DNA of 64,000 nt from Solirubrobacter sp963736505 (GTDB taxonomy: Bacteria; Actinomycetota; Thermoleophilia; Solirubrobacterales; Solirubrobacteraceae). Of this stretch, positions 41,599 through 50,761 are shown piece by piece. The position numbers were made by a program, and so were the translations under genes. Under the pieces are notes generated by a model. It saw only the letters and a program-made list of their open reading frames with translations, did not search any database and was not told where the DNA came from. Position 1 is the stretch's first letter, and the number at the start of each line of letters is the position of its first letter. The stretch is from NCBI GenBank assembly GCA_963736505.1, contig CAVTOZ010000001.1:1426001-1490000 (forward strand), given 5' to 3'.

Positions 41599-42069
41599 TC
41601 AGCGCCGGGCGGCGAAGAAGTCTCTCAGCAGTGCGGCGCACTCGAGCTGCAGGACGCCGCCGGTGACCTCGGGACGATGGTTCAGGCGCGGCTCGGCGAG
41701 GATGTCGAGCACGGAGCCGGCCGCGCCGGCCTTGGGGTCGGCGGTGCCGTAGACGACGCGCGGGACGCGGCCGAGCACGATCGCGCCGGCGCACATCGCG
41801 CACGGCTCGAGCGTGACGTACAGGGTCGTGCCGAGCAGGCGCCAGTGGCCGATCGCGGCCGCGGCGGCGCGCAGGGCGATCATCTCGGCGTGCGCGCTGG
41901 GGTCCTGGCGCAGCTCGCGCTCGTTGTGGCCGGTCGCGATCACCTCGCCGCGCTCGTCGACGACGAGCGCGCCGACGGGGACGTCGTCGTGCGCGAGCGC
42001 CAGCTTGGCCTCTTCGATTGCGAGGCGCATGTAGCGCTCGTCTTGTGGGAATTGATGCGGTTCCGTCAC
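41599..42069 (-). CDS. tadA: tRNA-specific adenosine deaminase
   Basis: A 156-residue zinc deaminase that makes inosine at the wobble position of tRNA-Arg(ACG). It has MRLAIEEAKLALAHDDVPVGALVV, the zinc/proton motif SAHAEMIAL, and PCAMCAGAIVLGRVPRVVYG. DPKAGAAGSVLDI and LRDFFAARR at the end are also usual. GTG 42069 (VTEPHQFPQDERYMRL) matches the family N-terminus. A tRNA-Ser gene lies 27 bases past its stop on the same strand; a common transcript is possible. Confidence 0.93.
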   Translation of the reverse strand: MTEPHQFPQDERYMRLAIEEAKLALAHDDVPVGALVVDERGEVIATGHNERELRQDPSAHAEMIALRAAAAAIGHWRLLGTTLYVTLEPCAMCAGAIVLGRVPRVVYGTADPKAGAAGSVLDILAEPRLNHRPEVTGGVLQLECAALLRDFFAARR

Positions 42070-42173
42070 AGTTTTGGAACAGACGTGCCTTGTCGCGTAA
42101 CTCTGGGCTGCCGATGATGTTCTAGACCTCGCCACCGGCACATCCCGCCGGCACCGCTCCCCCGCCCCTCCCC

Positions 42174-43511
42174 ATGCTTCGCTCCCGCCTGCTCCCAACC
42201 CTGCTGCTCGCGCCTGCACTCGCGGCCTTCGCGCCCGCGGTCGCGTCCGCGGACGGCCCGCCGGATGCGCCGTATCGCCCCGGCGAGGTCGTGGTGCGCT
42301 CCGCGCCGGCCGGCGCGCAGGCGGCGCAGGCGGGCGGCGACGCCGTCCGCACGCGCGTGATCAAGCTGGGCCGCGGCGAGAGCCTGCAGGCGGCCGAGCG
42401 TCGCCTACGTGCCGAGCCGGGCGTCCTCAGCGCGACGCCGAACATGGTCGCCCACGCCTCGGGCTGGTTTCCGCCCGATCCGGGCAACGTCAACACGCCC
42501 GCCGGCTGGCAGCAGCTGCAGTGGAACTTCCTGCCGGGCGCCGGCGTCAACGCGCCCGACGCGTGGCAGCACCTGATGGCGGCCGGGCACCCCGGCGGCC
42601 GCGGCGTGACCGTGGCGGTGCTCGACACCGGCATCGCGTACTCGGATCGCGGCCGCTTCAAGCGCTCGCCCGACTTCCCGATCGGGCGCTTCGTGAGGGG
42701 CTACGACTTCGTCGACCGCGACGGCTACCCCAACGACGAGAACGGCCACGGCACGCACGTCGCGGGCACGATCGCCGAGGGCACGGGCAACGCGATCGGC
42801 GTCACCGGGCTCGCGTACGGCGTGAAGCTGATGCCGGTGCGCGTGCTGGACCGCAACGGCGAGGGCGACTCGATGGCGATCTCGTCCGGCATCCGCTGGG
42901 CGGCCGACCACGGGGCGAAGGTGATCAACCTGTCGTTCGAGTTCGGCTCCGGCGTCACGCGCCAGCAGATCCCGGACATCCTGAGCGCGCTGCGTCACGC
43001 GCACCAGAAGGGCGTGCTGGTGGTCGGCGCGTCCGGCAACGCGGCGGCCCAGGCCGTCGCGTACCCGGCGCGCTCGAGCGACGTGCTGTCGGTCGGCGCG
43101 ACGACCCAGCACGCCTGCCAGGCCGACTACTCCAACGAGGGCGCCGACCTCGACGTCGTGGCGCCCGGCGGCGGGCCTGACGCGCCGCTCGAGGGCGACC
43201 CGGCGTGCCATCCGAGCGACCCGGTGGGCGCCGACGTCTACCAGATGACCTTCAGCTCCGACACGACCGTGCGGCGCTTCGGGCTGCCGAGCGGCTACAT
43301 CGGCACGTCGATGGCCACGCCGCACGTCGCCGCGACGGCCGCGCTCGTGATCGCGTCGGGCCTGCTCGGGCCCAACCCGACGCCGGCCGCGATCGAGCGC
43401 CGGCTGGAGACGACGGCGCACGACCTCGGGACGCCGGGGCGCGACGCCCACTACGGCTGGGGCCTGATCGACGCCGCGGCCGCGACCGACCCGGCGATCC
43501 CCGTCGCGTAG
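42174..43511 (+). CDS. Secreted subtilisin-like serine protease (S8)
   Basis: A 445-residue exported protease. A signal peptide (MLRSRLLPTLLLAPALAAF) is followed by an inhibitor-like propeptide (YRPGEVVVRSAPAG, then GVLSATPNMVAHA) to about residue 110. The catalytic triad is Asp151 (VAVLDTGIAYS), His192 (NGHGTHVAGTIAEG) and Ser379 (GYIGTSMATPHVAA). No C-terminal sorting signal or repeat domain follows, so it is probably released. ATG 42174 has no strong ribosome site. It is divergent from tadA. Confidence 0.94.
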   Translation: MLRSRLLPTLLLAPALAAFAPAVASADGPPDAPYRPGEVVVRSAPAGAQAAQAGGDAVRTRVIKLGRGESLQAAERRLRAEPGVLSATPNMVAHASGWFPPDPGNVNTPAGWQQLQWNFLPGAGVNAPDAWQHLMAAGHPGGRGVTVAVLDTGIAYSDRGRFKRSPDFPIGRFVRGYDFVDRDGYPNDENGHGTHVAGTIAEGTGNAIGVTGLAYGVKLMPVRVLDRNGEGDSMAISSGIRWAADHGAKVINLSFEFGSGVTRQQIPDILSALRHAHQKGVLVVGASGNAAAQAVAYPARSSDVLSVGATTQHACQADYSNEGADLDVVAPGGGPDAPLEGDPACHPSDPVGADVYQMTFSSDTTVRRFGLPSGYIGTSMATPHVAATAALVIASGLLGPNPTPAAIERRLETTAHDLGTPGRDAHYGWGLIDAAAATDPAIPVA

Positions 43512-43523
43512 CCCGCGCGGCGG

Positions 43524-43967
43524 CTACGTCGTGCGCACGATCAGCACCGAGCACGGCGCGTGGTGGGAGACCTTGTTCGGCACCGAGCCGAGCAGGAAGC
43601 GCCGCGCGCCGGTCATGCCCTTGTTGCCGACCACGATCAGGTCGGCGTCGCGCTCCTCGGCCACGTCGAGGATCGCGTCGGCCGGGTCGCCTTCGCGGGC
43701 GAACGTCTCGACGTCGACGCCCGCCTCGCGGACGAGCTCGGCGGCCTCGCTGAGCGTCGCGTCGACGTCCTCGCGCGGGTTGATCATCCACTGCAGGTCC
43801 TCAGGCGTCTGCCGCGCCTCCTCGCGCAGCCGCCCCTGCGGCACGGGCTCGTAGGCGGAGACCACCACCAAGGCGGCGCCGACCGACTTGGCGAGGTCGA
43901 TCGCCTCCTGTACGGCCTTGCCCGCCGTGTCGGAACCGTCAGTGCCCACCACGATCGACCGGAACAT
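43524..43967 (-). CDS. Universal stress protein (UspA family)
   Basis: A 147-residue UspA domain starting FRSIVVGTDGSDTAGKAVQEAI. The ATP-binding loop VVGNKGMTGARRFLLGSVPNKV (in two pieces: GNKG...LLGS) is intact. An insert QTPEDLQWMINPREDV lies between strand 2 and helix 2. ATG 43967 gives the standard start; ATG 43979 would add MIAG. The next genes on this strand are a tiny membrane ORF and another stress-like protein, so the three may be expressed together. Confidence 0.88.
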   Translation of the reverse strand: MFRSIVVGTDGSDTAGKAVQEAIDLAKSVGAALVVVSAYEPVPQGRLREEARQTPEDLQWMINPREDVDATLSEAAELVREAGVDVETFAREGDPADAILDVAEERDADLIVVGNKGMTGARRFLLGSVPNKVSHHAPCSVLIVRTT

Positions 43968-44011
43968 GCCGGCGATCATAAACAGGCTCGCCGCCGCTGC
44001 TCGCCGGTTCC

Positions 44012-44095
44012 TCAGAGCTTCACGATCGCGATGACCGCGCTGATGATCACCAGCACGACGATCGCGACCTGCATCCAGATCCAGAAGGGGTTCAA
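44012..44095 (-). CDS. Tiny predicted membrane protein (27 residues)
   Basis: TTG 44095 starts LNPFWIWMQVAIVVLVIISA followed by VIAIVKL and a TGA at 44012. It is a single hydrophobic helix with an aromatic belt (FWIW) at the N-terminal end and Lys at the other. GGAGG lies about 3-8 bases upstream of the TTG. It fills the 140-base gap between two same-strand stress-protein genes. The fit to a membrane helix and the ribosome site are visible; expression is not proven. Confidence 0.5.
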   Translation of the reverse strand: MNPFWIWMQVAIVVLVIISAVIAIVKL

Positions 44096-44107
44096 GACCT
44101 CCGAAGC

Positions 44108-44548
44108 CTAGACCGCCGCCTCCGTCCGGCCACCGGCCGTCACCGTCGTGAGCGGCAGGCCGAGCCCGGCGACCTTGCTCGGGAGGTCGAGCTTCAGCCA
44201 GCGCGAGACGCGCGACGGGAGCGTCGAGATGATGATCTCGTCGAAGCCGTGGATGTTGATCGCGTCCTGGATCGCCGCGAGCGGCTCCGGGTCGCCGACC
44301 ATCCCCTCGACCGGGCCGCCGGCCGCCTGCTCGAGCAGCGGCAGCGCGAGCTCGAGCGTCTCCTCGGCCTCGTTCGACGACTGGTCCTCCGGGTCGACGA
44401 GCTTGTGCAGCCCGTGCGCCGAGTTCGGCACCAGCAGCGTGAACGTCGCCGGCCCGCGCGCGGCCCGCTCGCGGACCGCCTCCAGCAGCGCCGGCGTGGC
44501 GGCCGTGCGATTGGCGACGACCAGGACTCTGGCTTGCGAGGATTCCAT
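44108..44548 (-). CDS. UspA-like protein of the same neighbourhood
   Basis: A 146-residue protein with a Rossmann-like UspA fold: ARVLVVANRTAATPALLEAV, FTLLVPNSAHGLHKLVDPED, AINIHGFDEIIISTLPSRVS and LGLPLTTVTAG. The ATP loop of classical UspA (GxxG...GS) is missing, replaced by ISTLPSRVSRWLK, so it belongs to the non-ATP-binding or NhaP-linked group. AAGGGAG 8 bases before ATG 44548 decides this start over ATG 44578. The tiny membrane ORF follows after 12 bases. Confidence 0.75.
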   Translation of the reverse strand: MESSQARVLVVANRTAATPALLEAVRERAARGPATFTLLVPNSAHGLHKLVDPEDQSSNEAEETLELALPLLEQAAGGPVEGMVGDPEPLAAIQDAINIHGFDEIIISTLPSRVSRWLKLDLPSKVAGLGLPLTTVTAGGRTEAAV

Positions 44549-44613
44549 TGACCGGCTCCCTTCTCGCTTTGTGTCCATTGTCGCAAGCGATCGCGAAGCG
44601 TCAACCGCCGCGG

Positions 44614-45993
44614 TCACCCGATCGCGGCACGCAGCCGCTTCGCCGCCTCGGCGAGCGCCGGCTCGGGCAGGCGCGAGTAGCCGAGGATCAGCGCCGGCGG
44701 GCGGGCGCCGCCGAGGTCGTGCGGGCCGAGCGGCTCGACGGCCACGCCGCGCGCGGCGGCGGCCGCCGCCACGTCCGCCTCGTCGCTGCCCGCGGGCAGG
44801 CCGACGAGCACGTGCAGCCCGGCCGCCGCGCCGGCGGCCGCCAGGCCGGGGAGGCCCTGCAGCAGCGCGTCGCGCCGGCGGCGATAGAGCGGGCGCGTCT
44901 GGCGCAGGTGGCGGTCGAGCTCGCCGCGTGCCAGGAAGGCGGCGAGCGTGAGCTGCTCGAGCACCGGCGTGCCGAGGTCCGACAGCGCCTTCTCGGCCGC
45001 GACGGCGGCGGCCAGGCGCGACGGCAGCACCGCCCATCCGAGCCGCAGTCCGGGCGCGAGCGTCTTGGACACCGAGTGCGCGTGGACGACGTGCTCCGGC
45101 GCGAGTCCCTGCACCGCGCCGACCGGCGCGCGGTCGTAGCGGTACTCGGCGTCGTAGTCGTCCTCGATCACCAGCGCACCGCTGCGCCGCGCCCACGCCG
45201 CGAGCGCCGCCCGCCGCGCCGCCGACAGCACGACGCCCGTCGGGAACTGGTGCGCGGGGGTGACGAGCACGGCGTCGGGCGCGGCCGCCGCCAGCGCGTC
45301 CACGTCGATCCCCTCGCCGTCGACCTCGATCGGCACGATCCGCATGCCGTGGTGCGCGAGCAGCGCGCGGGTGGCGTGGTGCGACGGGCTCTCGACGCCG
45401 AGCCGCACCGCCCCCTCCGCGCACAGCACGCGCGCGACGAGCGCGAGCACCTCGGCGACGCCGCCGCACACGACGATCCGCGCGGGGTCGGCGTCGACGC
45501 CGCGGACGCGGCCCAGGTACTCGGCCAGCGCCGCCCGCAGCCGGGGATGGCCGGCCGGGTCCGGGTAGCCGAGGTCGGCGTCGGCCGCGTCCTGCAGTGC
45601 GCGCCGCTGCGCCGCCGCCCACGCCCGGCGCGGGAAGTGCGCCAGGTCCGGCGTGCCCGGCCGCAGGTCGTAGCGCGGCGCCGCCGGCTCCGCGCCCGGC
45701 GCCGGCCCGGGCCGCCGCTCCCCGCCCGCGACGACGACGGGCGCCGACCCGCGCCGGACCGCCAGGTACCCCTCGGCGACGAGCTGCGCGTACGCCTCCA
45801 CCACGACGCCGCGCGAGACGCCGAGCTCGGCGGCCAGCGAGCGCGACGACGGCAGCCGCACGCCGCCCGCGAGCCGTCCCGACCCGACCGCCTCGCGCAC
45901 CTGCGCCTCCAGCTGCGCCCGCAGCGGCGCGCCGGCGTTGCGCGACAGCGCCAGCAGCAGCTCAGGCGCCGGAGTGGTCCTGTTCACAGGCAT
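44614..45993 (-). CDS. MocR/PdxR-type GntR-aminotransferase regulator
   Basis: A 459-residue fusion. Residues 1-75 are a GntR winged helix (LRAQLEAQVREAVGSGRL, RLPSSRSLAAELGVSRGVV). The rest is a class I aminotransferase domain (YPDPAGHPRLRAALAEYLGR, LVTPAHQFPTGVV, IEDDYDAEYRYD, HSVSKTLAPGLRLGW with the PLP lysine). It may sense PLP or an amino acid. It is divergent from a DMT-family exporter over 47 bases that hold GTGGT...ACCAC elements, so that exporter is the likely target. Confidence 0.9.
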   Translation of the reverse strand: MPVNRTTPAPELLLALSRNAGAPLRAQLEAQVREAVGSGRLAGGVRLPSSRSLAAELGVSRGVVVEAYAQLVAEGYLAVRRGSAPVVVAGGERRPGPAPGAEPAAPRYDLRPGTPDLAHFPRRAWAAAQRRALQDAADADLGYPDPAGHPRLRAALAEYLGRVRGVDADPARIVVCGGVAEVLALVARVLCAEGAVRLGVESPSHHATRALLAHHGMRIVPIEVDGEGIDVDALAAAAPDAVLVTPAHQFPTGVVLSAARRAALAAWARRSGALVIEDDYDAEYRYDRAPVGAVQGLAPEHVVHAHSVSKTLAPGLRLGWAVLPSRLAAAVAAEKALSDLGTPVLEQLTLAAFLARGELDRHLRQTRPLYRRRRDALLQGLPGLAAAGAAAGLHVLVGLPAGSDEADVAAAAAARGVAVEPLGPHDLGGARPPALILGYSRLPEPALAEAAKRLRAAIG

Positions 45994-46019
45994 CGATGTG
46001 GTACTGGCGATCGGACCAC
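45974..46019. promoter_or_regulatory. Repeated GTGGT elements at the mocR/DMT divergent start
   Basis: GTGGTCC (45974-45980), GTGGT (45998-46002) and GGACCAC (46013-46019) lie around the mocR start; the outer pair are perfect complements. MocR proteins bind paired short sites in such gaps. Assignment is inference. Confidence 0.35.
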
Positions 46020-46040
46020 CGGAGACCTATCGTCGCAGCC

Positions 46041-46907
46041 GTGTCCACCGCGGTCGCACAGAGAACAGGAGTGGGAGCGGCGCTCGCCGCGTGCGGCGCG
46101 ATGGCGGCGGTGGGGTCGTCGTTCGCCGTGCTCGACGGGCTGCACGGCTACCCGGCCGCGGGTGGGCAGGCGCTTCGGTACGCGCTCGGGGCGGGGCTGC
46201 TGGTCGCGCTCGGGCGCGGCCGGATCGGGCGGCCGGCGGCGCGGCAGCTCGCGCGCCTCGCGCTGCTCGCCGCGACCGGGCTCGCCGCCTTCAACCTGCT
46301 CGTGCTCGCCGCCGAGGCCTCGATGGACCCCGGCAGCGTCGGCGTCGTCGTGGCGACCGTGCCGGTGCTGCTCGCGCTCGCCGGCCCGCTGCAGAAGGGC
46401 GAGCGGCCGAAGGCGCGGCTCGTCCTCGCCGGCGCGATCGTGGCCGCCGGGGCGGCCGCGGTCCAAGGACTTGGCGGCGACGTCACCGCCGCCGGGCTCG
46501 CGGCCGCGCTCGGGGCGCTCGCGTGCGAGGCGGCGTTCAGCCTGCTCGCGGCGCCGCTGCTCGCTCCCCTCGGCCCGGTCGCGGTCTCCGCCTGGGCGAC
46601 GATCCTCGCGATCCCTCTGCTCGCCGCCGCGGCACTCGCGACCGACGGCTTCGCGATCCCGACGCCCGCGCAGGCGGCGAGCCTGACCTGGCTCGCCGTC
46701 GTCGTGACGGCCACGGCGTTCGTGCTCTGGTACTCCGCCGTTGGCGCGCTCGGCGTCGAGACGGCGGGGCTGTTCTCCGGCGTCCTGCCCGTCGCGGCGC
46801 TGCTGTGCGCCGCGGCGCTCGGGGATTCGCAGCTGACCGCCGGGCGCGTCGCCGGCGTGCTCGCGGTCGCCGCGGGGATCGCGGCGGGCCTGCGGCTCAG
46901 AGCTTGA
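46041..46907 (+). CDS. DMT-family (EamA) membrane transporter
   Basis: A 288-residue protein with ten hydrophobic helices in two EamA halves (GAMAAVGSSFAVLDGLHGYP, QALRYALGAGLLVAL, and in the second half LLAPLGPVAVSAWATILAIP, TAFVLWYSAVGALG, AGLFSGVLPVAALLCA). Family members export metabolites and amino acids. GTG 46041 (VSTAVAQRTGVG) is the start, since no ATG precedes helix 1. It is divergent from the MocR regulator, which probably induces it. The last 11 bases overlap the convergent repeat protein. Confidence 0.88.
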   Translation: MSTAVAQRTGVGAALAACGAMAAVGSSFAVLDGLHGYPAAGGQALRYALGAGLLVALGRGRIGRPAARQLARLALLAATGLAAFNLLVLAAEASMDPGSVGVVVATVPVLLALAGPLQKGERPKARLVLAGAIVAAGAAAVQGLGGDVTAAGLAAALGALACEAAFSLLAAPLLAPLGPVAVSAWATILAIPLLAAAALATDGFAIPTPAQAASLTWLAVVVTATAFVLWYSAVGALGVETAGLFSGVLPVAALLCAAALGDSQLTAGRVAGVLAVAAGIAAGLRLRA

Positions 46908-49900
46908 CGGTGCCCGCCGCGTAGGAGAGCCAGCGCTTGCCGGAGCGCTTCCGGACCGTCAGCGTCACCTTCACGTCGACCGCGCCGCCGGCCGTGACCT
47001 TGATCAGCGGCGAGTACCCCGACCGGGTCGAGTACGTCTTCGCCGACGACTTGCTCTTCTTGTCGGCCGTCACCTTGATCGAGATCCGGAACGTGCCCTT
47101 GCCGAGCGCCAGCGGGCGCAGCGTGGCGGTCGTCGAGGACGGCAGCGCGGAGATCTCGAGCTGACCCAGCGCGCGCTTCGCGATCGTGCCCTTGCCCCTG
47201 CGCAGGACGGCCTCGCTGGCCGTGCGCGGCGTGACCTTCGGCGTCGTCTTCGGCGGCGTGGCCGTCGGCGCCGGCGCGACCGTGCGCGCCTTCAGGGTGA
47301 CGGGCGCGGACGTGCCGATGTTGCCGGCCTTGTCGCTCGCGCTGACGGTCACGGTGCCCTTGGCGACGGTGAACGTCGCGCCGCTGGTGACCGCCGTGGG
47401 CGCCGACCCGTCGACCGACCACGAGAGGCCCGCGAGCCCGGACAGCGCGTCGCTGCCGGTCGCGGCGCAGACGTACGTCGTCCCCTGGCCCGCCGTGCAC
47501 GAGACCGTCGCGGCGGGCGGCGTGAGGTCGATCTTGACCTGCGCCAGCGCGAGCTTCTCGTTGCCGGCGCCGTCGACCGCGCGGAAGGTGAGCGAGTGCG
47601 AGCCGTCGCTGCCGACGGTGTAGCTGCCGCCGGAGATCGCGTCGGCCGCGCCGCCCTCGACGGAGGCCGTCAGCGCCGACAGCCCGGACGCGCCGCCGTC
47701 GCCCACGACCGAGCACGTCGCGGGCGTCGAGCGCCAGTCGACCGAGCCGCAGTTGACCGTCAGCGTCGGGACGACCTTGTCGATGCCGACGCTGTCGCTG
47801 CGCCAGGCGGAGTAGTTGCCCGCGTTGTCGCGGATGCGCGAGAGCAGGGTGTGCGCGCCGCTCGTCGCGATCGACACGCTCGGTGTCGTCACGGTGGCGC
47901 CGCCGTCGAGCTTCCACTCGACGCCCGCCACGCCCGAGGTCGCGTCGCTGCCGGCCACGCTCGCGCTGTAGTTGGTGTTCTGCCAGCCGCCCGCGGGCAC
48001 CGGCGTCGTGTTCACGGGCGCCGTGCGGTCGATCTTGACGGTCTCGCCGCGCCACGCCGAGGCGTTGCCGGCGCGGTCGACGATGCGCGTCTCGAGCAGC
48101 TGGATGCCGTCGGCGGAGACGACCGCCGGAGAGCCGCTCGTGACGGTCCCGCCGTCCACGCGCCACTCGGCATGATCGACGCCCGACAGCGCGTCGGTGC
48201 CGGTGAGCGCCAGTGAGACGCCGGAGGCGGTCTGCCACGCCGTCGGCGCCGCCGCGCTCGTGTTGACCGGGAGCACGGTGTCGATCTGGACGCTCGAGAG
48301 CACCCACGGCGTCGCCTGCCCGGCCGCGTCGAGCACGCGGTGGTTGATCGTGTGCGCGCCGTCGCTGGGGAGCGTGACGGAGCCGCCGTTGGTGGTCGTG
48401 AGCGTCCCGCCGCCGTCGAGCTGGTACTCGATCGTGGCGACGCCGGACGTCGCGTCGGTGCCGCTGAGGACGAAGCTGCGCGTGTTGCTCCAGGCGCCGG
48501 CCGCCGGCATCGCCGACGTGTCGGACGGGACCGCCGAGTCGATCCGGACGGTCTGCGAGCGCCAGGCGGAGAGGTTGCCGGCGAGGTCGGCCGCGCGCGT
48601 CTCGAGCGTGTGCGAGCCGTCGCCCGAGATCGTCACGACCGTGCCGGTCGGACGCTTGGTCGAGAGCACGCCGTCGAGCCGCCACTGCACGTAGTCGACG
48701 CCGACGCCCGCGTCGGTCGCCTTGACCGTCATGTCGACGGAGGCCGGCGACCAGCCCGCCGGAGCGGTCGTCGTCGTGTCGGTCGGCGCCGTCGTGTCGG
48801 GCGAGAGGCTGATGTCGACGGTGATCGTGATCGTCTTCCAGCCGCTGTCGTTGCCGGCGTTGTCGACGACCATCGTCTCGAGCGTGTGCGGGCCGTTGCC
48901 GGCGATGTCGACGACCGAGCCCGGGGCGCCGGTCTGCACCGCGCCGCCGTCGAGCTTCCACTTGACGACGTTGACGCCGGAGTGCGCGTCGGAGCCGTTG
49001 ATCGTGACCGGGTAGTGGTTGGTGACCGGCGTGCCGGGAGCCGTCGTCGTGTCGCTCGGGGCGACGCCGTCGATGTTGATCGTCTCGTTGCGCAGGCCCG
49101 ACGTGTTGCCGGCCTGATCGACGGCCCACGTCGTCAGCGTGTGCGAGCCGGTGCCCGTCACCGTCGCCGTGAGGAAGCCGGAGGGCCCCGCGTGCACTAC
49201 GCCGCCGTCGATCGTGTAGCGCATCTCGCGCATGCCGGAGACGTCGTCGTCGCCGCTGAGGAGCACCTGATACTGCGTCTGCCGCCACGCCGTGGTGGTC
49301 GTCGGCGTCGTGTTGTGCGGCGCCGAGGCATCGATCGCGACCGTCGTCGTGCGCCAGCCGGACACGTTGCCCGCGACGTCGACGACGCGCGTGAGCAGCG
49401 TGTGCTGGCCATCGCCGGAGACGTGCACGGAATGCGGGTTGCCGACCGCGGTCTGGGTGCCGCTGCCGTCGAGCTGCCACTCGACGTGGTCGACGCCCGA
49501 GTTCGCGTCGGAGCCGGCCACGTCGACGTCGACCGGCTGCGTCTGCCAGCCCGCCGAGGTGGTCGTCAAGTCGGCCGGGAGGACGGTGTCGATCTTGACG
49601 TGGCGGACGCTCCAGCCGGAGGCGTCGCCGCCGTTGTCGATCACGCGCGTCGTGAGGATGTGGTCGCCGTCGCCGGTCACGGACACGACGTGGCTCGCGC
49701 CGATCGCGCTGCCGGGCACGGTGTCGAGCTCCCACTCGACGTGGTCGATGCCGGAGCCGTTCGGATCGGAGCCGATGACCGTGACGTTGACGGTCCCGGT
49801 CGTCTGCCACGTCGCGGGCACGACCGTGTCGTCATGCGGGCCGGTGGTGTCGACCATCACGGTCGCGGAGGTCCAGGCGGAGCGGTTGCCGGCGCCGTCG

Positions 49901-50730
49901 ACGATCGCGGTCTCGAACGAGTGCGAGCCCTCGGGCATGTGCACGCTGGCGCCGTTGCCGCCCGTGGCGAGCACGCCGTCGATCTTCCACTCGACGTGGC
50001 TGACGCCCGACGTCGCGTCGGTGCCCTGCACGGTGATGTAGGTGTCGGCGTACTGCCAGCCGCTCGGGACGACGGTGGTGTCGACCGGCACGGTGGCGTC
50101 GATCCCGACGGTGTCGGTGCGCGGCGTCGACTGGTTGCCCGCGGCGTCCTCGACCCAGGTCTGGAGGGAATGCGAGCCGTCGCCGGAGACGACGACGCTC
50201 GAGTTCGAGGGGCCGGAGTTCCAGCCCGCGCCGTCGAGGTTCCAGTGGACGAGCGGGATGCTGGAGACGGCGTCGCTGCCGGTCACGTGCACGGTCACCG
50301 GGGTCGTCGACCAGCTCGACGGCACCGCGGTGGTGTTCGACGGGACGCCCTTGTCGAGCTGGATCGTGGTGTCCGACCAGTCCGTCCACAGCCCGCTGCC
50401 GTCGTGGGCGCGGTGGCTGATGATGTGCGTGCCGTTGCCGTTGATGATCACCGACGTGCCCGCGGGGCCGGACTGGACCGGGCTGCAGTCGACCATCCAC
50501 TCCCAGCCGGTCACGCCGGTGCCGGTGAGATTGAGCGTGATGTCGGCGTTCTGCCAGCCCGAGGGTCCTGCCGTGGTGTCCGTCGCCCCCGTCAGCGCGT
50601 CGCCCGGCGTGGAGCTGCAGGCGCTGGCGGCCGCGAAGCCAGGAGCCGCGAAGGCCTGGCCCGGAAGGGCCAGGAGCAGGAGCGTCAGGAGGCACGGCAG
50701 GAACAACCGTGTGCGATACCGAGGGTGCAC
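46897..50730 (-). CDS. Giant secreted repeat protein (OmpL47/Ig-like repeats)
   Basis: A 1,277-residue exported protein. GTG 50730 (VHPRYRTRLFLPCLL) starts a signal peptide ending AFAAPG, with AAGGG 5 bases upstream. About 13 repeats of about 85 residues follow (residues 44-1147); each has VNTT-PVPAGWQ, GSDATSGVDHVEWKLDG, GDGSHTL and DNAGNVSAWRS elements, like OmpL47-type or bacterial Ig repeats. The last two carry cysteine pairs. Then come a Thr/Pro-rich linker (APAPTATPPKTTPKVTP) and a Lys-rich beta domain. No LPXTG or membrane anchor is seen. It is probably an adhesive or stalk protein on the surface. Confidence 0.88.
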   Translation of the reverse strand: MHPRYRTRLFLPCLLTLLLLALPGQAFAAPGFAAASACSSTPGDALTGATDTTAGPSGWQNADITLNLTGTGVTGWEWMVDCSPVQSGPAGTSVIINGNGTHIISHRAHDGSGLWTDWSDTTIQLDKGVPSNTTAVPSSWSTTPVTVHVTGSDAVSSIPLVHWNLDGAGWNSGPSNSSVVVSGDGSHSLQTWVEDAAGNQSTPRTDTVGIDATVPVDTTVVPSGWQYADTYITVQGTDATSGVSHVEWKIDGVLATGGNGASVHMPEGSHSFETAIVDGAGNRSAWTSATVMVDTTGPHDDTVVPATWQTTGTVNVTVIGSDPNGSGIDHVEWELDTVPGSAIGASHVVSVTGDGDHILTTRVIDNGGDASGWSVRHVKIDTVLPADLTTTSAGWQTQPVDVDVAGSDANSGVDHVEWQLDGSGTQTAVGNPHSVHVSGDGQHTLLTRVVDVAGNVSGWRTTTVAIDASAPHNTTPTTTTAWRQTQYQVLLSGDDDVSGMREMRYTIDGGVVHAGPSGFLTATVTGTGSHTLTTWAVDQAGNTSGLRNETINIDGVAPSDTTTAPGTPVTNHYPVTINGSDAHSGVNVVKWKLDGGAVQTGAPGSVVDIAGNGPHTLETMVVDNAGNDSGWKTITITVDISLSPDTTAPTDTTTTAPAGWSPASVDMTVKATDAGVGVDYVQWRLDGVLSTKRPTGTVVTISGDGSHTLETRAADLAGNLSAWRSQTVRIDSAVPSDTSAMPAAGAWSNTRSFVLSGTDATSGVATIEYQLDGGGTLTTTNGGSVTLPSDGAHTINHRVLDAAGQATPWVLSSVQIDTVLPVNTSAAAPTAWQTASGVSLALTGTDALSGVDHAEWRVDGGTVTSGSPAVVSADGIQLLETRIVDRAGNASAWRGETVKIDRTAPVNTTPVPAGGWQNTNYSASVAGSDATSGVAGVEWKLDGGATVTTPSVSIATSGAHTLLSRIRDNAGNYSAWRSDSVGIDKVVPTLTVNCGSVDWRSTPATCSVVGDGGASGLSALTASVEGGAADAISGGSYTVGSDGSHSLTFRAVDGAGNEKLALAQVKIDLTPPAATVSCTAGQGTTYVCAATGSDALSGLAGLSWSVDGSAPTAVTSGATFTVAKGTVTVSASDKAGNIGTSAPVTLKARTVAPAPTATPPKTTPKVTPRTASEAVLRRGKGTIAKRALGQLEISALPSSTTATLRPLALGKGTFRISIKVTADKKSKSSAKTYSTRSGYSPLIKVTAGGAVDVKVTLTVRKRSGKRWLSYAAGTVKL
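47290..50601 (-). repeat. Tandem coding repeats, about 13 x 255 bp
   Basis: The protein-level repeat unit is about 85 residues (consensus GSDATSGVDHVEWKLDGG ... DNAGNVSGW ... VKIDTTVP). The copies are clearly diverged in DNA, so they are old and fairly stable. Repeats 3-11 are most regular; repeats 1, 12 and 13 deviate. Confidence 0.85.
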
Positions 50731-50761
50731 ATACCCTTCATCGGCCGCCAACGCAGCGGTT

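Noticed and set aside
47290..50601. CRISPR or non-coding tandem repeat
   Set aside because: The repeats are in-frame coding units of about 255 bp with protein-level conservation and no short direct repeat with unique spacers.
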